DNA of 64,000 nt from Thalassotalea litorea (GTDB lineage Bacteria; Pseudomonadota; Gammaproteobacteria; Enterobacterales; Alteromonadaceae), in NCBI RefSeq assembly GCF_005843925.1, contig NZ_VCBC01000011.1, positions 62,001 to 126,000 of the forward strand. Direction: 5' to 3'. Below are positions 1 through 9,912 of the stretch, piece by piece. The number at the start of each line of letters is the position of its first letter. The stretch's first letter is position 1. The position numbers and the translations under genes were made by a program. Under the pieces are notes generated by a model. It worked only from the letters and a program-made list of their open reading frames with translations. It was not told where the DNA came from and ran no database searches.

Positions 1-286
1 CTATCGTGCGGGGATCAGTTCAGAAGTCGAATTACCTTTGCAGGAAATCAATGCTATTAAGGTTTCACCGGCAATTCTCACGCTCGACGAGGTGGGGAAT
101 ATTGGTGTCAAAACCGTAGAACAAAACATCGTTAAATTCACCCCAATCCAAATGGTGAAGAGCGAAGAAGATGGGGTCTGGCTAGCGGGGCTCGATGATA
201 CCGCGCAAATTATTACTCTGGGACAGGGGTTTGTCCGACCAGGGGATAAAGTTCAGGCGATAGCGTCTGACGCCAAGGAGCCATAG
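1..286 (+). CDS. RND efflux periplasmic adaptor subunit (C-terminal fragment)
   Basis: The reading frame is open from base 2, so the gene begins before the window; about 94 C-terminal residues are visible. The fragment has the beta-strand pattern of the membrane-proximal domain of HlyD/MFP adaptors and ends in a segment with VRPGDKVQAI, typical of the last strands of RND adaptors. An adaptor bridges the inner-membrane pump and an outer-membrane channel. The assignment rests mainly on context: the stop codon lies 3 bases before the start of an RND pump gene, so the two are co-transcribed. A TTG at base 38 could be mistaken for a start, but the frame continues upstream of it without a stop. Confidence 0.8.
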   Translation, partial: YRAGISSEVELPLQEINAIKVSPAILTLDEVGNIGVKTVEQNIVKFTPIQMVKSEEDGVWLAGLDDTAQIITLGQGFVRPGDKVQAIASDAKEP

Positions 287-289
287 CCA

Positions 290-3200
290 ATGCTCGCATT
301 GATAGATGCTGCATTATTTCGCACTCGCTCAGTACTAATGATTTTTATTCTGCTGCTCATTGCGGGCGGTGTGACTTACTATTCCATTCCCAAAGAATCC
401 AATCCTGATATCACAATTCCAGTGATTTACGTTTCTATGATCCACGATGGTATTTCGCCGGAAGATGCTGAACGTATGTTAGTGCGGCCGATGGAAAACG
501 AATTGAAATCCATTGAAGGCGTTGAAGAGATGCGCGCCAATGCCAGTGAAGGTCATGCCAGCGTAACATTGGAGTTTGTGGCCGGCCTGGACCCGAAAGA
601 AGCTCTGGCCGATGTTCGCGACAAAGTGACACTCGCCAAAGCCAAGTTGCCCGATGAAACCGAAGAGCCGGAAGTTCGCGAAGTGACCATGGCTAATCAG
701 CAGCCGGCGGTGATTGTGTTTTTATCTGGTCCGGTTTCTGAGCGAGGGTTGATCACCATTGCACGGGATATGCAGGATAAAATTGCCGCCATGCCCCAGG
801 TGCTGGAAGTCGACATCGGTGGTGACCGCGAAGATATGTTGGAGATTATCGTCGACCCGTTGTTGATGGAAAGCTATGGCCTGGATCAAAATGATATTTT
901 TAATTTGGTTTCCCGCAATAACCGACTCGTCCCAGCTGGAACCATGGATACCGGTAAAGGTCGCTTTGCGATAAAAGTACCTTCCGTATTTGAATCGGTA
1001 AAAGACTTATACGAATTGCCAGTCAAGGTTGAAGGCGATCGGGTGATTCGTTTTCAGGATGTGGCGGTAGTCCGCCGTTCTTATAAAGATCCAACATCTT
1101 TTGCGCGCTTAAATGGACAGCGTGCAATATCCATTGAAGTCAAAAAACGTCCGGGCCAGAACATCATTCAAACCGTTGAAAATGTGAAAGCCCTGATTGA
1201 AAAAGAAAGTGAACTTTGGCCTCAACATATTCGTGTCGATTACGTTGGCGACCAGTCTAAGTTTGTCAAAGACATGCTTACCGATTTACAAAATAATGTG
1301 ATTTCCGCGGTATTACTGGTGGTGATTGTGATTATCGCCGCCCTCGGCGCTCGTACCGCCTTGCTGGTCGGCTTATCCATTCCCGGATCCTTCTTAACCG
1401 GAATTATGGTGCTGTCGGTCTTTGGTCTAACGGTAAATATCGTCGTGCTTTTTGCCTTGATTATGGCCGTTGGTATGTTAGTTGATGGTGCCATCGTTGT
1501 TACCGAATTTGCCGATCGGGAAATGAGCGAAGGCATGGAGAAAAAACAGGCCTATGCGCTTGCGGCAAAAAGAATGGCCTGGCCAATTATTGCTTCTACG
1601 GCAACGACATTAGCTGCTTTTGCGCCGTTGTTGTACTGGCCAGGGATGATGGGCGAGTTTATGAAGTACATGCCGATCACGCTGATTGCGGTGTTATCGG
1701 CGTCATTATTAATGGCATTGGTCTTCGTCCCGACGATGGGATCGTTGTTTGGTAAAAGTCGGGATGTCAGTGAAACTCAAAAGCAGCAGATGTTGCAGGC
1801 GGAAACGGGCGATATTAGCTCTTTGTCCGGGGTGCAGGGGCATTATGTGCGCTTGCTCGAAAAGGCCATTGCTCACCCATTGATGGTGCTAGGGTTTACA
1901 TTAATGTTTGCTGCTGCCGTCATTGTCAATTACGCAAATTCGAATCTAGGTGCGGTGTTTTTCCCGGATGTGGAACCCGATGGTATGAATATGAGCGTCA
2001 GATCCTATGGTGATTTGTCGATTCATGAAAAAGACGAAATCATGCGCGAGATTGAACAACGTACCCTGGATATTGATGATATTGAATCCCTCTATACCCG
2101 CACTGGAGGTAATGATTTAGTCGGAACATTCCGAATCAATCTAAAAGACTGGCAATCTCGTCGTTCCGCAGATCAAGTGGTCGAAGATTTACATCAACGG
2201 TTTGCGGATTATGCCGGGGTCGAAGTAGAAGTTCGTAAAGATGAAAATGGCCCACAACAAGGTAAAGATTTAAAAATCGAATTTACCTCTCGCAATCCAA
2301 CACTGCTCCAGGAAAGTGTCAGAACCGCGCGGCAATTGTTAGAGGCGAATGGCAATTTTACCAATATCGAAGATGCTTCTTCTAAACCGGGTATCGAGTG
2401 GCAGTTGAAAGTGGATAGGGCGCTGGCAGCAACGTTTAGTGCGGATGCAACACTAGTCGGAACCTCAGTACAAATGGTGACGAATGGCCTGAAACTAGGC
2501 GAATATCGTCCCGATGATGTCGATGATGAGCTGGATATTCGTGTCCGTTTTCCTGTCGAAAAACGTAATATTGCCCGACTAGATGACCTACGCTTGAAAA
2601 CCTTCGATGGCTTGGTGCCTGTTACCAATTTTGTCGAGCGCAAGGCGGCGCAAAAAGTCGATACCATTCGCCGGGTTGATTCTAAACGTGTGGTGGTGTT
2701 GCAAGCGGATTTAAAACCGGGTGCACAGCTGGTCAAAGAGCTACCGAAATTACAAAAGCAAATGCAACAATCAGACATCGACTGGTTTCAGGTGAGTATG
2801 GCGGTAAAGGGGCAGAATGAAGATCAGGCAGAATCGCAATCCTTTTTGATGAATGCTTTTTTTGTCGCACTGTTTGTGATGGCGATTATCTTGGTGACGC
2901 AATTTAATAGCTTCTATCAGGCGTTTTTAATTCTCTCTGCGGTATTATTTTCTACCGTCGGCGTATTCTTTGCGCTGTATCTGGCGGGCAAGCCATTTGG
3001 AATTGTCATGTCAGGCCTCGGGGTCATTTCTCTGGCCGGGATTGTCGTTAACAATAACATCGTATTGATCGACACCTACAATGTCTTACGACTACAAGGG
3101 TTGAGGGCAAAAGAAGCCATTTTACGCACCGGTGCGCAGCGCTTGCGTCCGGTCTTACTGACAACCATCACCACCATACTTGGTTTGTTGCCAATGGTGT

Positions 3201-3448
3201 TACAGATGAATATTGATTTTATCAGCCGCGAGATTACTTTCGGTGCACCATCAACCCAATGGTGGTCGCAACTGGCAACCGCGGTTGCTGGCGGATTAGC
3301 ATTCGCAACCTTACTTACCTTGATTTTGACGCCTTGCTTGCTGGCAATCCGTGACGTCAAATCAGCGCCAAAAGCCAAACTCACCCGTAAAATTCGACGT
3401 AATCATCAACCACCAAAGCCGTTGATGAACACTTATGAAGAAGTATAA
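290..3448 (+). CDS. RND-family efflux pump, inner-membrane subunit (AcrB-like)
   Basis: This 1052-residue protein has the full AcrB-type layout: an N-terminal membrane helix (about residues 10-30), a large periplasmic loop, six helices (about 335-500), a second periplasmic loop (about 560-855) and six final helices. Such proton-driven trimers export drugs, detergents, dyes or lipids through the adaptor encoded just upstream. The start ATG follows an AAGGAG ribosome-binding site at 275-280. In transmembrane helix 4 the relay pair is D399-G400 rather than the Asp-Asp of AcrB, and in helix 10 N921 occupies the place of the AcrB relay lysine. It therefore belongs to the VDG/VNN class of RND pumps rather than to the classical AcrB subgroup. 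The substrate cannot be inferred. Confidence 0.93.
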   Translation: MLALIDAALFRTRSVLMIFILLLIAGGVTYYSIPKESNPDITIPVIYVSMIHDGISPEDAERMLVRPMENELKSIEGVEEMRANASEGHASVTLEFVAGLDPKEALADVRDKVTLAKAKLPDETEEPEVREVTMANQQPAVIVFLSGPVSERGLITIARDMQDKIAAMPQVLEVDIGGDREDMLEIIVDPLLMESYGLDQNDIFNLVSRNNRLVPAGTMDTGKGRFAIKVPSVFESVKDLYELPVKVEGDRVIRFQDVAVVRRSYKDPTSFARLNGQRAISIEVKKRPGQNIIQTVENVKALIEKESELWPQHIRVDYVGDQSKFVKDMLTDLQNNVISAVLLVVIVIIAALGARTALLVGLSIPGSFLTGIMVLSVFGLTVNIVVLFALIMAVGMLVDGAIVVTEFADREMSEGMEKKQAYALAAKRMAWPIIASTATTLAAFAPLLYWPGMMGEFMKYMPITLIAVLSASLLMALVFVPTMGSLFGKSRDVSETQKQQMLQAETGDISSLSGVQGHYVRLLEKAIAHPLMVLGFTLMFAAAVIVNYANSNLGAVFFPDVEPDGMNMSVRSYGDLSIHEKDEIMREIEQRTLDIDDIESLYTRTGGNDLVGTFRINLKDWQSRRSADQVVEDLHQRFADYAGVEVEVRKDENGPQQGKDLKIEFTSRNPTLLQESVRTARQLLEANGNFTNIEDASSKPGIEWQLKVDRALAATFSADATLVGTSVQMVTNGLKLGEYRPDDVDDELDIRVRFPVEKRNIARLDDLRLKTFDGLVPVTNFVERKAAQKVDTIRRVDSKRVVVLQADLKPGAQLVKELPKLQKQMQQSDIDWFQVSMAVKGQNEDQAESQSFLMNAFFVALFVMAIILVTQFNSFYQAFLILSAVLFSTVGVFFALYLAGKPFGIVMSGLGVISLAGIVVNNNIVLIDTYNVLRLQGLRAKEAILRTGAQRLRPVLLTTITTILGLLPMVLQMNIDFISREITFGAPSTQWWSQLATAVAGGLAFATLLTLILTPCLLAIRDVKSAPKAKLTRKIRRNHQPPKPLMNTYEEV

Positions 3449-3460
3449 ATAAGGAACCTT

Positions 3461-4861
3461 ATGTCTATTCGTTTTCCCCAAATTGCCTTAATGGCGATGT
3501 TTACCTTAAGCGCTTTTGTTGCTCGCGCTGAGTACCTAAATGAAGAACAACAACAGCAATTGCATGCTCTGAAAGAAACCTCAATTAACTCAGATCTTTC
3601 CTATGAGATTTTGGAATCACTGACGACCGAGGTGGGTGCCCGGATGATCGGAACAGAAGCCGATAAGCGTGCTATCGCCTGGTCTGTAGAGAAAATGAAC
3701 GATCTAGGTTTCGATAAAGTCTGGACCGAAGAAGTGACTCACTATCAATGGATCCGTGGCGATGTAGAGGCAAAAGTTTTAGCGCCATTTCCACAACCGG
3801 TTGTTGCCATCGCGTTGGGGGAAAGTGTCGGCACTGGTGATGACGGTATTCAGGCTGAAGTTGTACATTTTGAAAACTTCGACGCATTGAAAGCAGCAGA
3901 ATCCGGTAGCCTGGACGGAAAAATCGCGTTTGTTTCCTATCGAATGGAACGTCACCTCACCGGTAAAGGTTACGGCAAGGCCGTTGGTGCGCGCGTCTTA
4001 GGTGCACAAGTTGCCGCTGAAAAGGGCGCTGTCGCCTTTATGATGCGTTCGGTAGGTACCGATGATAATCGTGCCGGTCATACGGGCATTACTCGTTATA
4101 AAGACGGCGTCGAGCGCATTGCTGCAGTCGCCCTGTCGAATCCCGATGCGGATATGCTGGTCAATCAGTTTAAGCGCAATAAGCCGGTTGAATTTTTCCT
4201 GAAAGTGACTGCGGTTCGCAATGAAAAGGTTACTGTAAAAGGTGCCAATGTTATTGGTGAAATTACCGGTTCTGTATACCCAGAGCAAATTGTCGCCTTA
4301 GGCGCACATTTGGATAGCTGGGATGTAGGAACCGGAGCGGTCGATGACGGTTTAGGGATGGCGATGATGATGGCGGCAACGTCTCATATTGCAAAATTAC
4401 CACAACGTCCTAAACGGACAATTCGAGTGATCCTGTTTGCCGGTGAAGAAGTCGGCCTTTTAGGGGCAAAAGAATACGTAAACGTTCATAAAGAGAATCT
4501 GAAAAATCATGTTATTGGTGCTGAGTGGGATTTTGGTCTTGGCCGTATCTATGAATTTAAAACTGGCGTTGGTGCCGAAGCGTTAGCCGGTGCACGTGAG
4601 TTTGCGCAAGTGCTGGCACCACTTGGCGTATCGTTTAACCCGGTAAACAATGCTCAGGGACAATCGGATATGAGTCTGGTGACGAAAGAGGGCGTTCCTG
4701 CTGCTCGTTTTGCGCCGGATGGCTCGAAATATTTTGATGTTCATCATACGATGAATGACACTCTGGATAAGGTAAATCCAGACGACCTTCGTCAAAATAC
4801 TGCGGTATATACAATGTTTGCGTATTTCGCTGCGCAAACCGAGATCGATTTTCGTAAATAA
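3461..4861 (+). CDS. Secreted M28-family zinc metallopeptidase (carboxypeptidase Q-like)
   Basis: This 466-residue protein has a Sec signal peptide (cleavage after ARA near residue 23) and a C-terminal M28 peptidase domain. Visible metal and catalytic residues are H283 in GAHLDSWD, D295 in AVDDG, the E329-E330 pair in AGEEVGLLG, and H428/H429 in DVHHT. A PA-like insert lies before the catalytic domain, as in plasma glutamate carboxypeptidases. It probably trims peptides in the periplasm or outside the cell. It starts 12 bases after the RND gene and may be read with it, with a strong terminator following. Family assignment is firm; the exact substrate is unknown. Confidence 0.9.
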   Translation: MSIRFPQIALMAMFTLSAFVARAEYLNEEQQQQLHALKETSINSDLSYEILESLTTEVGARMIGTEADKRAIAWSVEKMNDLGFDKVWTEEVTHYQWIRGDVEAKVLAPFPQPVVAIALGESVGTGDDGIQAEVVHFENFDALKAAESGSLDGKIAFVSYRMERHLTGKGYGKAVGARVLGAQVAAEKGAVAFMMRSVGTDDNRAGHTGITRYKDGVERIAAVALSNPDADMLVNQFKRNKPVEFFLKVTAVRNEKVTVKGANVIGEITGSVYPEQIVALGAHLDSWDVGTGAVDDGLGMAMMMAATSHIAKLPQRPKRTIRVILFAGEEVGLLGAKEYVNVHKENLKNHVIGAEWDFGLGRIYEFKTGVGAEALAGAREFAQVLAPLGVSFNPVNNAQGQSDMSLVTKEGVPAARFAPDGSKYFDVHHTMNDTLDKVNPDDLRQNTAVYTMFAYFAAQTEIDFRK

Positions 4862-4877
4862 GTCCTATTTGTGAATC

Positions 4878-4905
4878 AAAAGGGAGCCGTGGTGCTCCCT
4901 TTTTT
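4878..4905 (+). terminator. Rho-independent terminator
   Basis: A 7-bp GC-rich stem (AGGGAGC at 4881-4887 and GCTCCCT at 4894-4900), extended by three A-T pairs, is followed by a T run. It closes the efflux/peptidase unit. Confidence 0.85.
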
Positions 4906-5256
4906 ATTGGTAAACGATGGCTTTGTGGGGTTAATCGGTTAAGCCAATTTTTACAGCGGACATTTTAAAACCAGGTATTTTGAAGCACGAAATTGTCAAA
5001 TCGAAACGGTGTTCATTATAAAGGATAACCCGATGAGTGACTCCGGATACCCGATTCTCGTGGGCCTCTACCCACCTTCAACTGTGATGTTCAATTGCAT
5101 CCCAATCACTGTGCGCTTCTGGACAACGCCAACCACCTCAATCGGACTAGGCTGTTGAAAATAAAAATAATGTTTTACAAATGGCCAGATTCCACTCAGT
5201 ATCTTAATACAAAACAGTTTGTTAGCCCTTTTGATGGATTCTATTAAGGAAAAGTA
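4906..5256. other. Gene-free stretch
   Basis: This spacer of about 350 bases holds no convincing open frame, repeat or RNA structure. It presumably contains the promoter of the following TraB/GumN-like gene, but no clear box stands out. A ribosome-binding site AAGGAAA lies at about 5247-5253. Confidence 0.5.
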
Positions 5257-6135
5257 ATGCCAAAATTAATCTCAAAAATATGGAAGTTTAGCGTCATCAT
5301 TTCTTTGTCTTGTATGGCGATGTTTGCCAATGCTAAATCATCGGTATGGCAAGTCAGTAAAGACGGTCAAACCGTATTTTTAGGTGGAACTGTTCATGTA
5401 TTAGCGCAAAGTGACTATCCGTTACCAGAAGAGTTCGATAAAGCTTATCAACAATCACAAGTGCTGGTTCTGGAAATGGATATGGGCGCGGCGCAAACAC
5501 CGCAATTCCAACAAGCGATGATGCAGCAGATGATGTATCTGGATGGCCGCACTTATGCCGATGCATTAAAACCTGAGACGGTGAAGCGTCTGAATGCCTA
5601 CATGACAGAAAAAGGCTTGCCGATTGAGAACTTAAAAACATTAAAACCTTCGATGCTGTCGATTACGTTAACCATGTTGGAGTTACAGCGCCTGGGTATA
5701 TTTGGTGCCGGCGTGGATGAGTTCTACACCTTGCAGGGTAAACAAGATGCTAAGTCGTTCCTTTTTTTGGAATTACCGGAAGAGCAAATTGCATTTCTTG
5801 CGGATATGGGGAAAGGTTATGAAGATGAATTTATTAATTACTCGCTGGATGATATGAATCGTTTGGGCGAAATGATGACGGATATGAAAGAAGCGTGGCG
5901 TCAGGGTGACAGCCAGGCTCTGGTTGATTTATCAATGAAAGATTGGCAGGAGAAATTCCCGCAGTCATACCAGTCATTGATTGTCGAACGCAATAACAAC
6001 TGGATGGATGACATCGAAGGTTATTTTGCCACCGAAGACGTAGAGTTTATTTTGGTCGGTGCATTACACCTTGTCGGCGATGACGGTGTGATTAAAGCAT
6101 TGCAAGACAAAGGTTATGCCGTAAAACAACTGTAA
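5257..6135 (+). CDS. TraB/GumN family protein
   Basis: This 292-residue protein starts with a signal peptide (cleavage near ANA, residue 27). The domain begins with the family motif FLGGTVHVL and ends with ILVGALHLVGDDGVIKAL near the C terminus. TraB/GumN proteins share a fold with erythromycin-esterase and Tiki-type metalloproteases, and the two conserved histidine motifs here are those expected of the active site. The bacterial members are poorly characterised; a periplasmic hydrolase or protease role is plausible. It appears monocistronic, with its own terminator. Confidence 0.88.
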   Translation: MPKLISKIWKFSVIISLSCMAMFANAKSSVWQVSKDGQTVFLGGTVHVLAQSDYPLPEEFDKAYQQSQVLVLEMDMGAAQTPQFQQAMMQQMMYLDGRTYADALKPETVKRLNAYMTEKGLPIENLKTLKPSMLSITLTMLELQRLGIFGAGVDEFYTLQGKQDAKSFLFLELPEEQIAFLADMGKGYEDEFINYSLDDMNRLGEMMTDMKEAWRQGDSQALVDLSMKDWQEKFPQSYQSLIVERNNNWMDDIEGYFATEDVEFILVGALHLVGDDGVIKALQDKGYAVKQL

Positions 6136-6157
6136 TTGGTCAATACTGGTAAGTCTA

Positions 6158-6184
6158 AAAAGGAAGCGCATTGCTTCCTTTTTT
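6158..6184. terminator. Bidirectional terminator between convergent genes
   Basis: AGGAAGC (6161-6167) pairs with GCTTCCT (6173-6179) around a 5-base loop, flanked by an A run on the left and a T run on the right, so it can stop transcripts from both sides (the TraB-like gene and rraA). Confidence 0.85.
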
Positions 6185-6210
6185 ATTCTGAGATATTGAA
6201 GAGTTCGGCA

Positions 6211-6696
6211 CTATTCGATATCCAGGGGATCCGGCGATAGCACGATACCGGTATTATCCGCATATATGTGATCTTCCGGTAATATCGTGACACCCGCAAA
6301 ATTGACCGGTACATCCGCTTCACCATCTTCACTGTCAACAGCGCCAACGGGAATGGAAATCATCGCCTGGATGCCGATATCGATTTCTTCTAACGCATCA
6401 ACGTCTCGGACGCTACCGAAACAGATTATCCCTTCCCAGTTACTTTTTGCCGCGGCTTCGGCAATGTAAGCGTCAATTAATGCTTTGCGTGAGGACCCGC
6501 CACCATCAATTACCAGCACTTTGCCAGTGCCGTCATTTTCTACAATCTGCGCAATAAGGCCATTGCTTTCGAAGCACTTAATGGTCACGACCTGACCACC
6601 AAAAGAGCTACGGCCGCCATAATTACTCAGCATAGGCTCTAATACATCGACCAAGTCGGTGTACAGGTTACATAATTCTGAGGTGTTGTATTCCAT
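6211..6696 (-). CDS. rraA: Ribonuclease E activity regulator RraA
   Basis: This 161-residue protein aligns along its length with E. coli RraA. The N terminus [12 protein letters not shown], the segment [14 protein letters not shown], the motif EIDIGIQAM and the C-terminal [19 protein letters not shown] are all typical. RraA binds RNase E and lowers its activity, changing mRNA turnover. The ATG at 6696 is chosen because it matches the family N terminus and has a GGAG site 5 bases before it; the longer frame upstream has no homology. The gene stands alone and converges on the TraB-like gene. Confidence 0.96.
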   Translation of the reverse strand: MEYNTSELCNLYTDLVDVLEPMLSNYGGRSSFGGQVVTIKCFESNGLIAQIVENDGTGKVLVIDGGGSSRKALIDAYIAEAAAKSNWEGIICFGSVRDVDALEEIDIGIQAMISIPVGAVDSEDGEADVPVNFAGVTILPEDHIYADNTGIVLSPDPLDIE

Positions 6697-6793
6697 GGAT
6701 ATCTCCAGTTTAAACGGGGGCGCTAAACTCAATATCAGTATAACGTGAAGCTCTGAGGGTACAAGGCCAGAACATTAGATAGTCTGACAGAAA

Positions 6794-6826
6794 CAAAAAA
6801 AGCGCCGAAAAGGCGCTTTTTTTGTT
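6794..6826 (-). terminator. Terminator of rpmE
   Basis: The stem AGCGCC (6801-6806) and GGCGCT (6812-6817) is flanked by A and T runs that pair and give a U tail when read on the minus strand, 15 bases after the rpmE stop. Confidence 0.85.
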
Positions 6827-6840
6827 TCGTTGCTTGGCAA

Positions 6841-7053
6841 TTATTTCTTGCCCAACACACCAAAACGCTTGTTGAACTTGTCAACACGACCACCGGTCTC
6901 AGCAGCTTTTTGCTTACCAGTGTAGAATGGGTGACATTCAGAACATACGTCCAGGTAAATGTCTTTGCCCAAAGTTGAGCGCGTTTCGATTACGTTGCCA
7001 CAAGAACAAGTTGCCTTGATAGCTGTGTAATTTGGGTGAATACCGTCTTTCAT
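6841..7053 (-). CDS. rpmE: 50S ribosomal protein L31 (zinc-binding form)
   Basis: This 70-residue protein matches L31 throughout, including IHPNY near the start, HPFYTGKQ and the C-terminal [11 protein letters not shown]. It is the zinc-containing C+ type: C16, C18, C37 and C40 form the metal site. L31 bridges the subunits of the ribosome. Zinc-free L31 paralogues are often Zur-controlled, but this is the zinc form and no Zur-like box is evident upstream. The gene is monocistronic. Confidence 0.97.
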   Translation of the reverse strand: MKDGIHPNYTAIKATCSCGNVIETRSTLGKDIYLDVCSECHPFYTGKQKAAETGGRVDKFNKRFGVLGKK

Positions 7054-7580
7054 GGAAAACCTCTGTTTTTAAGGCCGCATCGCCATCTGATCTAATGCCA
7101 GATACCATACGAGTGATCAATAAGGTGGCGAATAATACGGGAACATCTACCGAGGATCAACTAAAAACGTTAAAAAATAGACAATTTTTCACCGGTTGTA
7201 ACTGCCCGTAAAAAATTATCGGGTTTATATCAAAATTCGCTGTCATCACGGCTTGTTGGCTTTACCGTTGTTGACGATACGGGTGATTGAACAGGTAATG
7301 GCGAGGTTAGTGATGCTAAGTCGCTTATCGTGTATTCGCGCTGTTGTTGAGTATGTAGTTCAGTGTGTCGCTGGGGCAACGAAATCTACCTCGAATATGC
7401 TACGGACTTATCTCGTTTGCCTTAACCGGGTTTAAGCGATTGCCAATTAAATTGAGACAAGTCAAAATAGGCTATTACTGGTAACAACAGTACAGTACAT
7501 TACAGTACCGCGGCGGTGGGAAATTCATGGCAATGCACCGCTTAGATCGCAAGCCTTTAGTTGTGAGTTAAGGAACATTT
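7054..7580. other. Divergent intergenic region between rpmE and priA
   Basis: These 527 bases separate divergently read genes and should hold both promoters. A 60-codon frame at 7253-7435 has no ribosome-binding site or recognisable family and was not called. At 7487-7509 a short run repeats ACAGTA/GTACAG (several overlapping GTAC palindromes). No RNA gene was recognised. Confidence 0.5.
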
Positions 7581-9806
7581 TTGAGTCGAACCCAACGCTT
7601 TTTCAATATTGCTGCTCCCATCCCGATGCGTCAAACCTTTACTTATGCTTTGCCAGAGCGCCTGGCTGAAGCGAAAATCGGGGTTGGTGCCAGGGTGCAG
7701 ATCCCTTTTGGCAACCGCTCATTAATTGGTGTTGTCCTCGGTGAACAAAGTGATCCGGAACTTGCGACGGATAAAATCAAAGATATTCAGGCGATACTGC
7801 CTCTTGAAAGCCATCTTGATGAACAGCAAGTTAAGTTCTTACTGACCTGTGCCCGTTATTACCACCATCCGGTCGGCGATGTTTTTTCCCAGGCGTTACC
7901 CGTTTTACTGCGTCAAGCCAATGAAATCGATTTAAGACAACCTTTATGTTGGCAGGTTGACCCGCAATTGTCGGAACAACAGCTGACTGAAACGCTGGAA
8001 TCAATTAACAAGACTGCGATCAAACAAAAAGCGCTGTTTGCCTTATTGCAAAAGCAAGGGGCAATGACCTGGCCACAGATACGATTGTCGGGATTTACTA
8101 AAGCTCAGTTAAATGCATTGATAAAGAAACAATTATTACTTGAATCTCGCTTACCGAGTGAAGTATTTCGTTTTGATGAATCCGTGGTCACTGAAGAAAA
8201 TAAATTGCAACTTACGACGGAGCAAGCCCTTGTTGTCAGTCAAATTACACAGCACCTTAATCAGTTTTCCTGTCATTTAGTCGATGGCATTACCGGTAGC
8301 GGCAAAACCGAAGTTTACCTGCAGGTGATGGAAAAGGTACTGCAACAAAATCAACAAGTGTTGGTGATGGTGCCGGAAATTGGATTAACACCACAAACAT
8401 TGCATCGTTTTGAGAAACGCTTCAATGTACCTATCATGCTACATCATAGTGGCCTTAATGATGGTGAGCGATTACAAACCTGGCAGTCAGCCAGATTAGG
8501 GAGTGCTGCCATCGTATTGGCAACCCGTTCGGGTGTGTTTACACCGATGCCAAACCTGGGCTTGATCGTCGTCGATGAGGAACATGACGGATCGTTAAAA
8601 CAGCAAGAAGGCTTTCGCTATCACAGTCGTGATTTGGCAATCTTACGTGCCAATCAACAAAAGTTACCCGTGATCCTTGGAAGTGCAACGCCGTCACTTG
8701 AGTCACTGCATAATGCTCAGGAAAAGCGTTACCATTATCACCAACTGACTCAGCGTCCAGGAAGCAGCAAGTTAGCCAGTATGCATTTGGTTGATATTTC
8801 CGCTCAACCATTGGTGCATGGCTTATCTCATCAGGTACAGCAAGCAATGCAGGCAACACTGGCGAAAGGCGAACAGGTGTTATTATTTTTGAATCGTCGT
8901 GGTTTTGCGCCGGCGATTTCCTGCAAAGAATGCCACTGGGTTTGCGAATGCCAGCGCTGTAATCGCCCGTATACCTTTCATCACAATCAACAATTGCTGG
9001 TTTGCCATCACTGTGGCAGTCAAAAACGGGTGACAAAACAGTGTCAAAATTGCGGCAGTGTTCGCTTGACGCCCTTAGGTCAAGGAACCGAGCAGCTGGA
9101 ACAACGATTAGAAGAGTTGTTTCCTCAGTTTAATTCGGTTCGAATTGACCGCGACAGTACACGCCGTAAAGGTGAGTTGGAAAAGCACCTCGAAGCGATA
9201 GCAAACAATGAGTACCAAATTTTAGTCGGCACGCAAATGCTGGCCAAGGGGCATCATTTTCCCAATGTGACTTTAGTGGTCATGCTGGATGTTGACGGTG
9301 CGCTGTTTAGCTATGACTTTCGCGCGCCTGAAAAACTGGCGCAATTGCTGGTGCAAGTCGCCGGCCGCGCAGGGCGAGCTAGCAAGCCTGGGAAAGTATT
9401 GATTCAAACCCACTATCCACAGCACCCCCTGTTACAAGATCTAATTAATAACGGTTATGAACACTTTGCCCGGTTCGCATTAGTTGAGAGAAGCCAGGCA
9501 ATGATGCCGCCTTTCTCATTTCAGGCATTGATACGGGCGGAGGCGAATAACGCTTATCAACCAGAGCAATTCCTCCGGGATATTAGCAGCCCGTTGATGG
9601 CGGGAGACTGTGCGATTTGTGGTCCGGTTGCCGCACCGATGGAGAAAAAGGCCGGTAAATATCGTTTCCATCTAACCATATTGGGTAGAGACCGGAAAAG
9701 CCTCCATAAAACCACGCAAATGCTGATATCCAATGCCGAACAAAACGGTGACAAAAATAAAGTTCGCTGGCATGTCGATATCGACCCGCAGGACATGAGT
9801 TGGTAA
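7581..9806 (+). CDS. priA: Primosomal replication restart helicase PriA
   Basis: This 741-residue protein has the PriA order: an N-terminal 3'-DNA-binding domain, a helicase core with Walker A GITGSGKTE and DEEH box VVDEEHDGS, a zinc-binding insert with paired cysteines (CKEC, CQRC, CHHC, CQNC), then helicase domain 2 (GTQMLAKGHHFP, QVAGRAGRAS). PriA reloads the replicative helicase at stalled forks. The start is a TTG at 7581, with AAGGA at 7570-7574 correctly spaced and the sequence giving the family N terminus. Length agrees with E. coli PriA (732). The FtsN-like gene follows after about 100 bases, a common gammaproteobacterial order. Confidence 0.97.
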   Translation: MSRTQRFFNIAAPIPMRQTFTYALPERLAEAKIGVGARVQIPFGNRSLIGVVLGEQSDPELATDKIKDIQAILPLESHLDEQQVKFLLTCARYYHHPVGDVFSQALPVLLRQANEIDLRQPLCWQVDPQLSEQQLTETLESINKTAIKQKALFALLQKQGAMTWPQIRLSGFTKAQLNALIKKQLLLESRLPSEVFRFDESVVTEENKLQLTTEQALVVSQITQHLNQFSCHLVDGITGSGKTEVYLQVMEKVLQQNQQVLVMVPEIGLTPQTLHRFEKRFNVPIMLHHSGLNDGERLQTWQSARLGSAAIVLATRSGVFTPMPNLGLIVVDEEHDGSLKQQEGFRYHSRDLAILRANQQKLPVILGSATPSLESLHNAQEKRYHYHQLTQRPGSSKLASMHLVDISAQPLVHGLSHQVQQAMQATLAKGEQVLLFLNRRGFAPAISCKECHWVCECQRCNRPYTFHHNQQLLVCHHCGSQKRVTKQCQNCGSVRLTPLGQGTEQLEQRLEELFPQFNSVRIDRDSTRRKGELEKHLEAIANNEYQILVGTQMLAKGHHFPNVTLVVMLDVDGALFSYDFRAPEKLAQLLVQVAGRAGRASKPGKVLIQTHYPQHPLLQDLINNGYEHFARFALVERSQAMMPPFSFQALIRAEANNAYQPEQFLRDISSPLMAGDCAICGPVAAPMEKKAGKYRFHLTILGRDRKSLHKTTQMLISNAEQNGDKNKVRWHVDIDPQDMSW

Positions 9807-9912
9807 GCCTGAGTTGATGTCCTCAAAATATGGCGTAAATTAACCAAGATTAACACTGTACATTCTGATCAGGTTCGATAAAATTGCCATTGAGATCAAG
9901 GTAGATATAAAA

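Noticed and set aside
2209..2778. 189-codon minus-strand frame inside the RND pump gene
   Set aside because: A shadow frame with Ser/Arg-rich composition opposite a well-supported gene.
7253..7435. 60-codon open frame between rpmE and priA
   Set aside because: No ribosome-binding site, no recognisable family, unusual composition; it lies in a region expected to hold two promoters.
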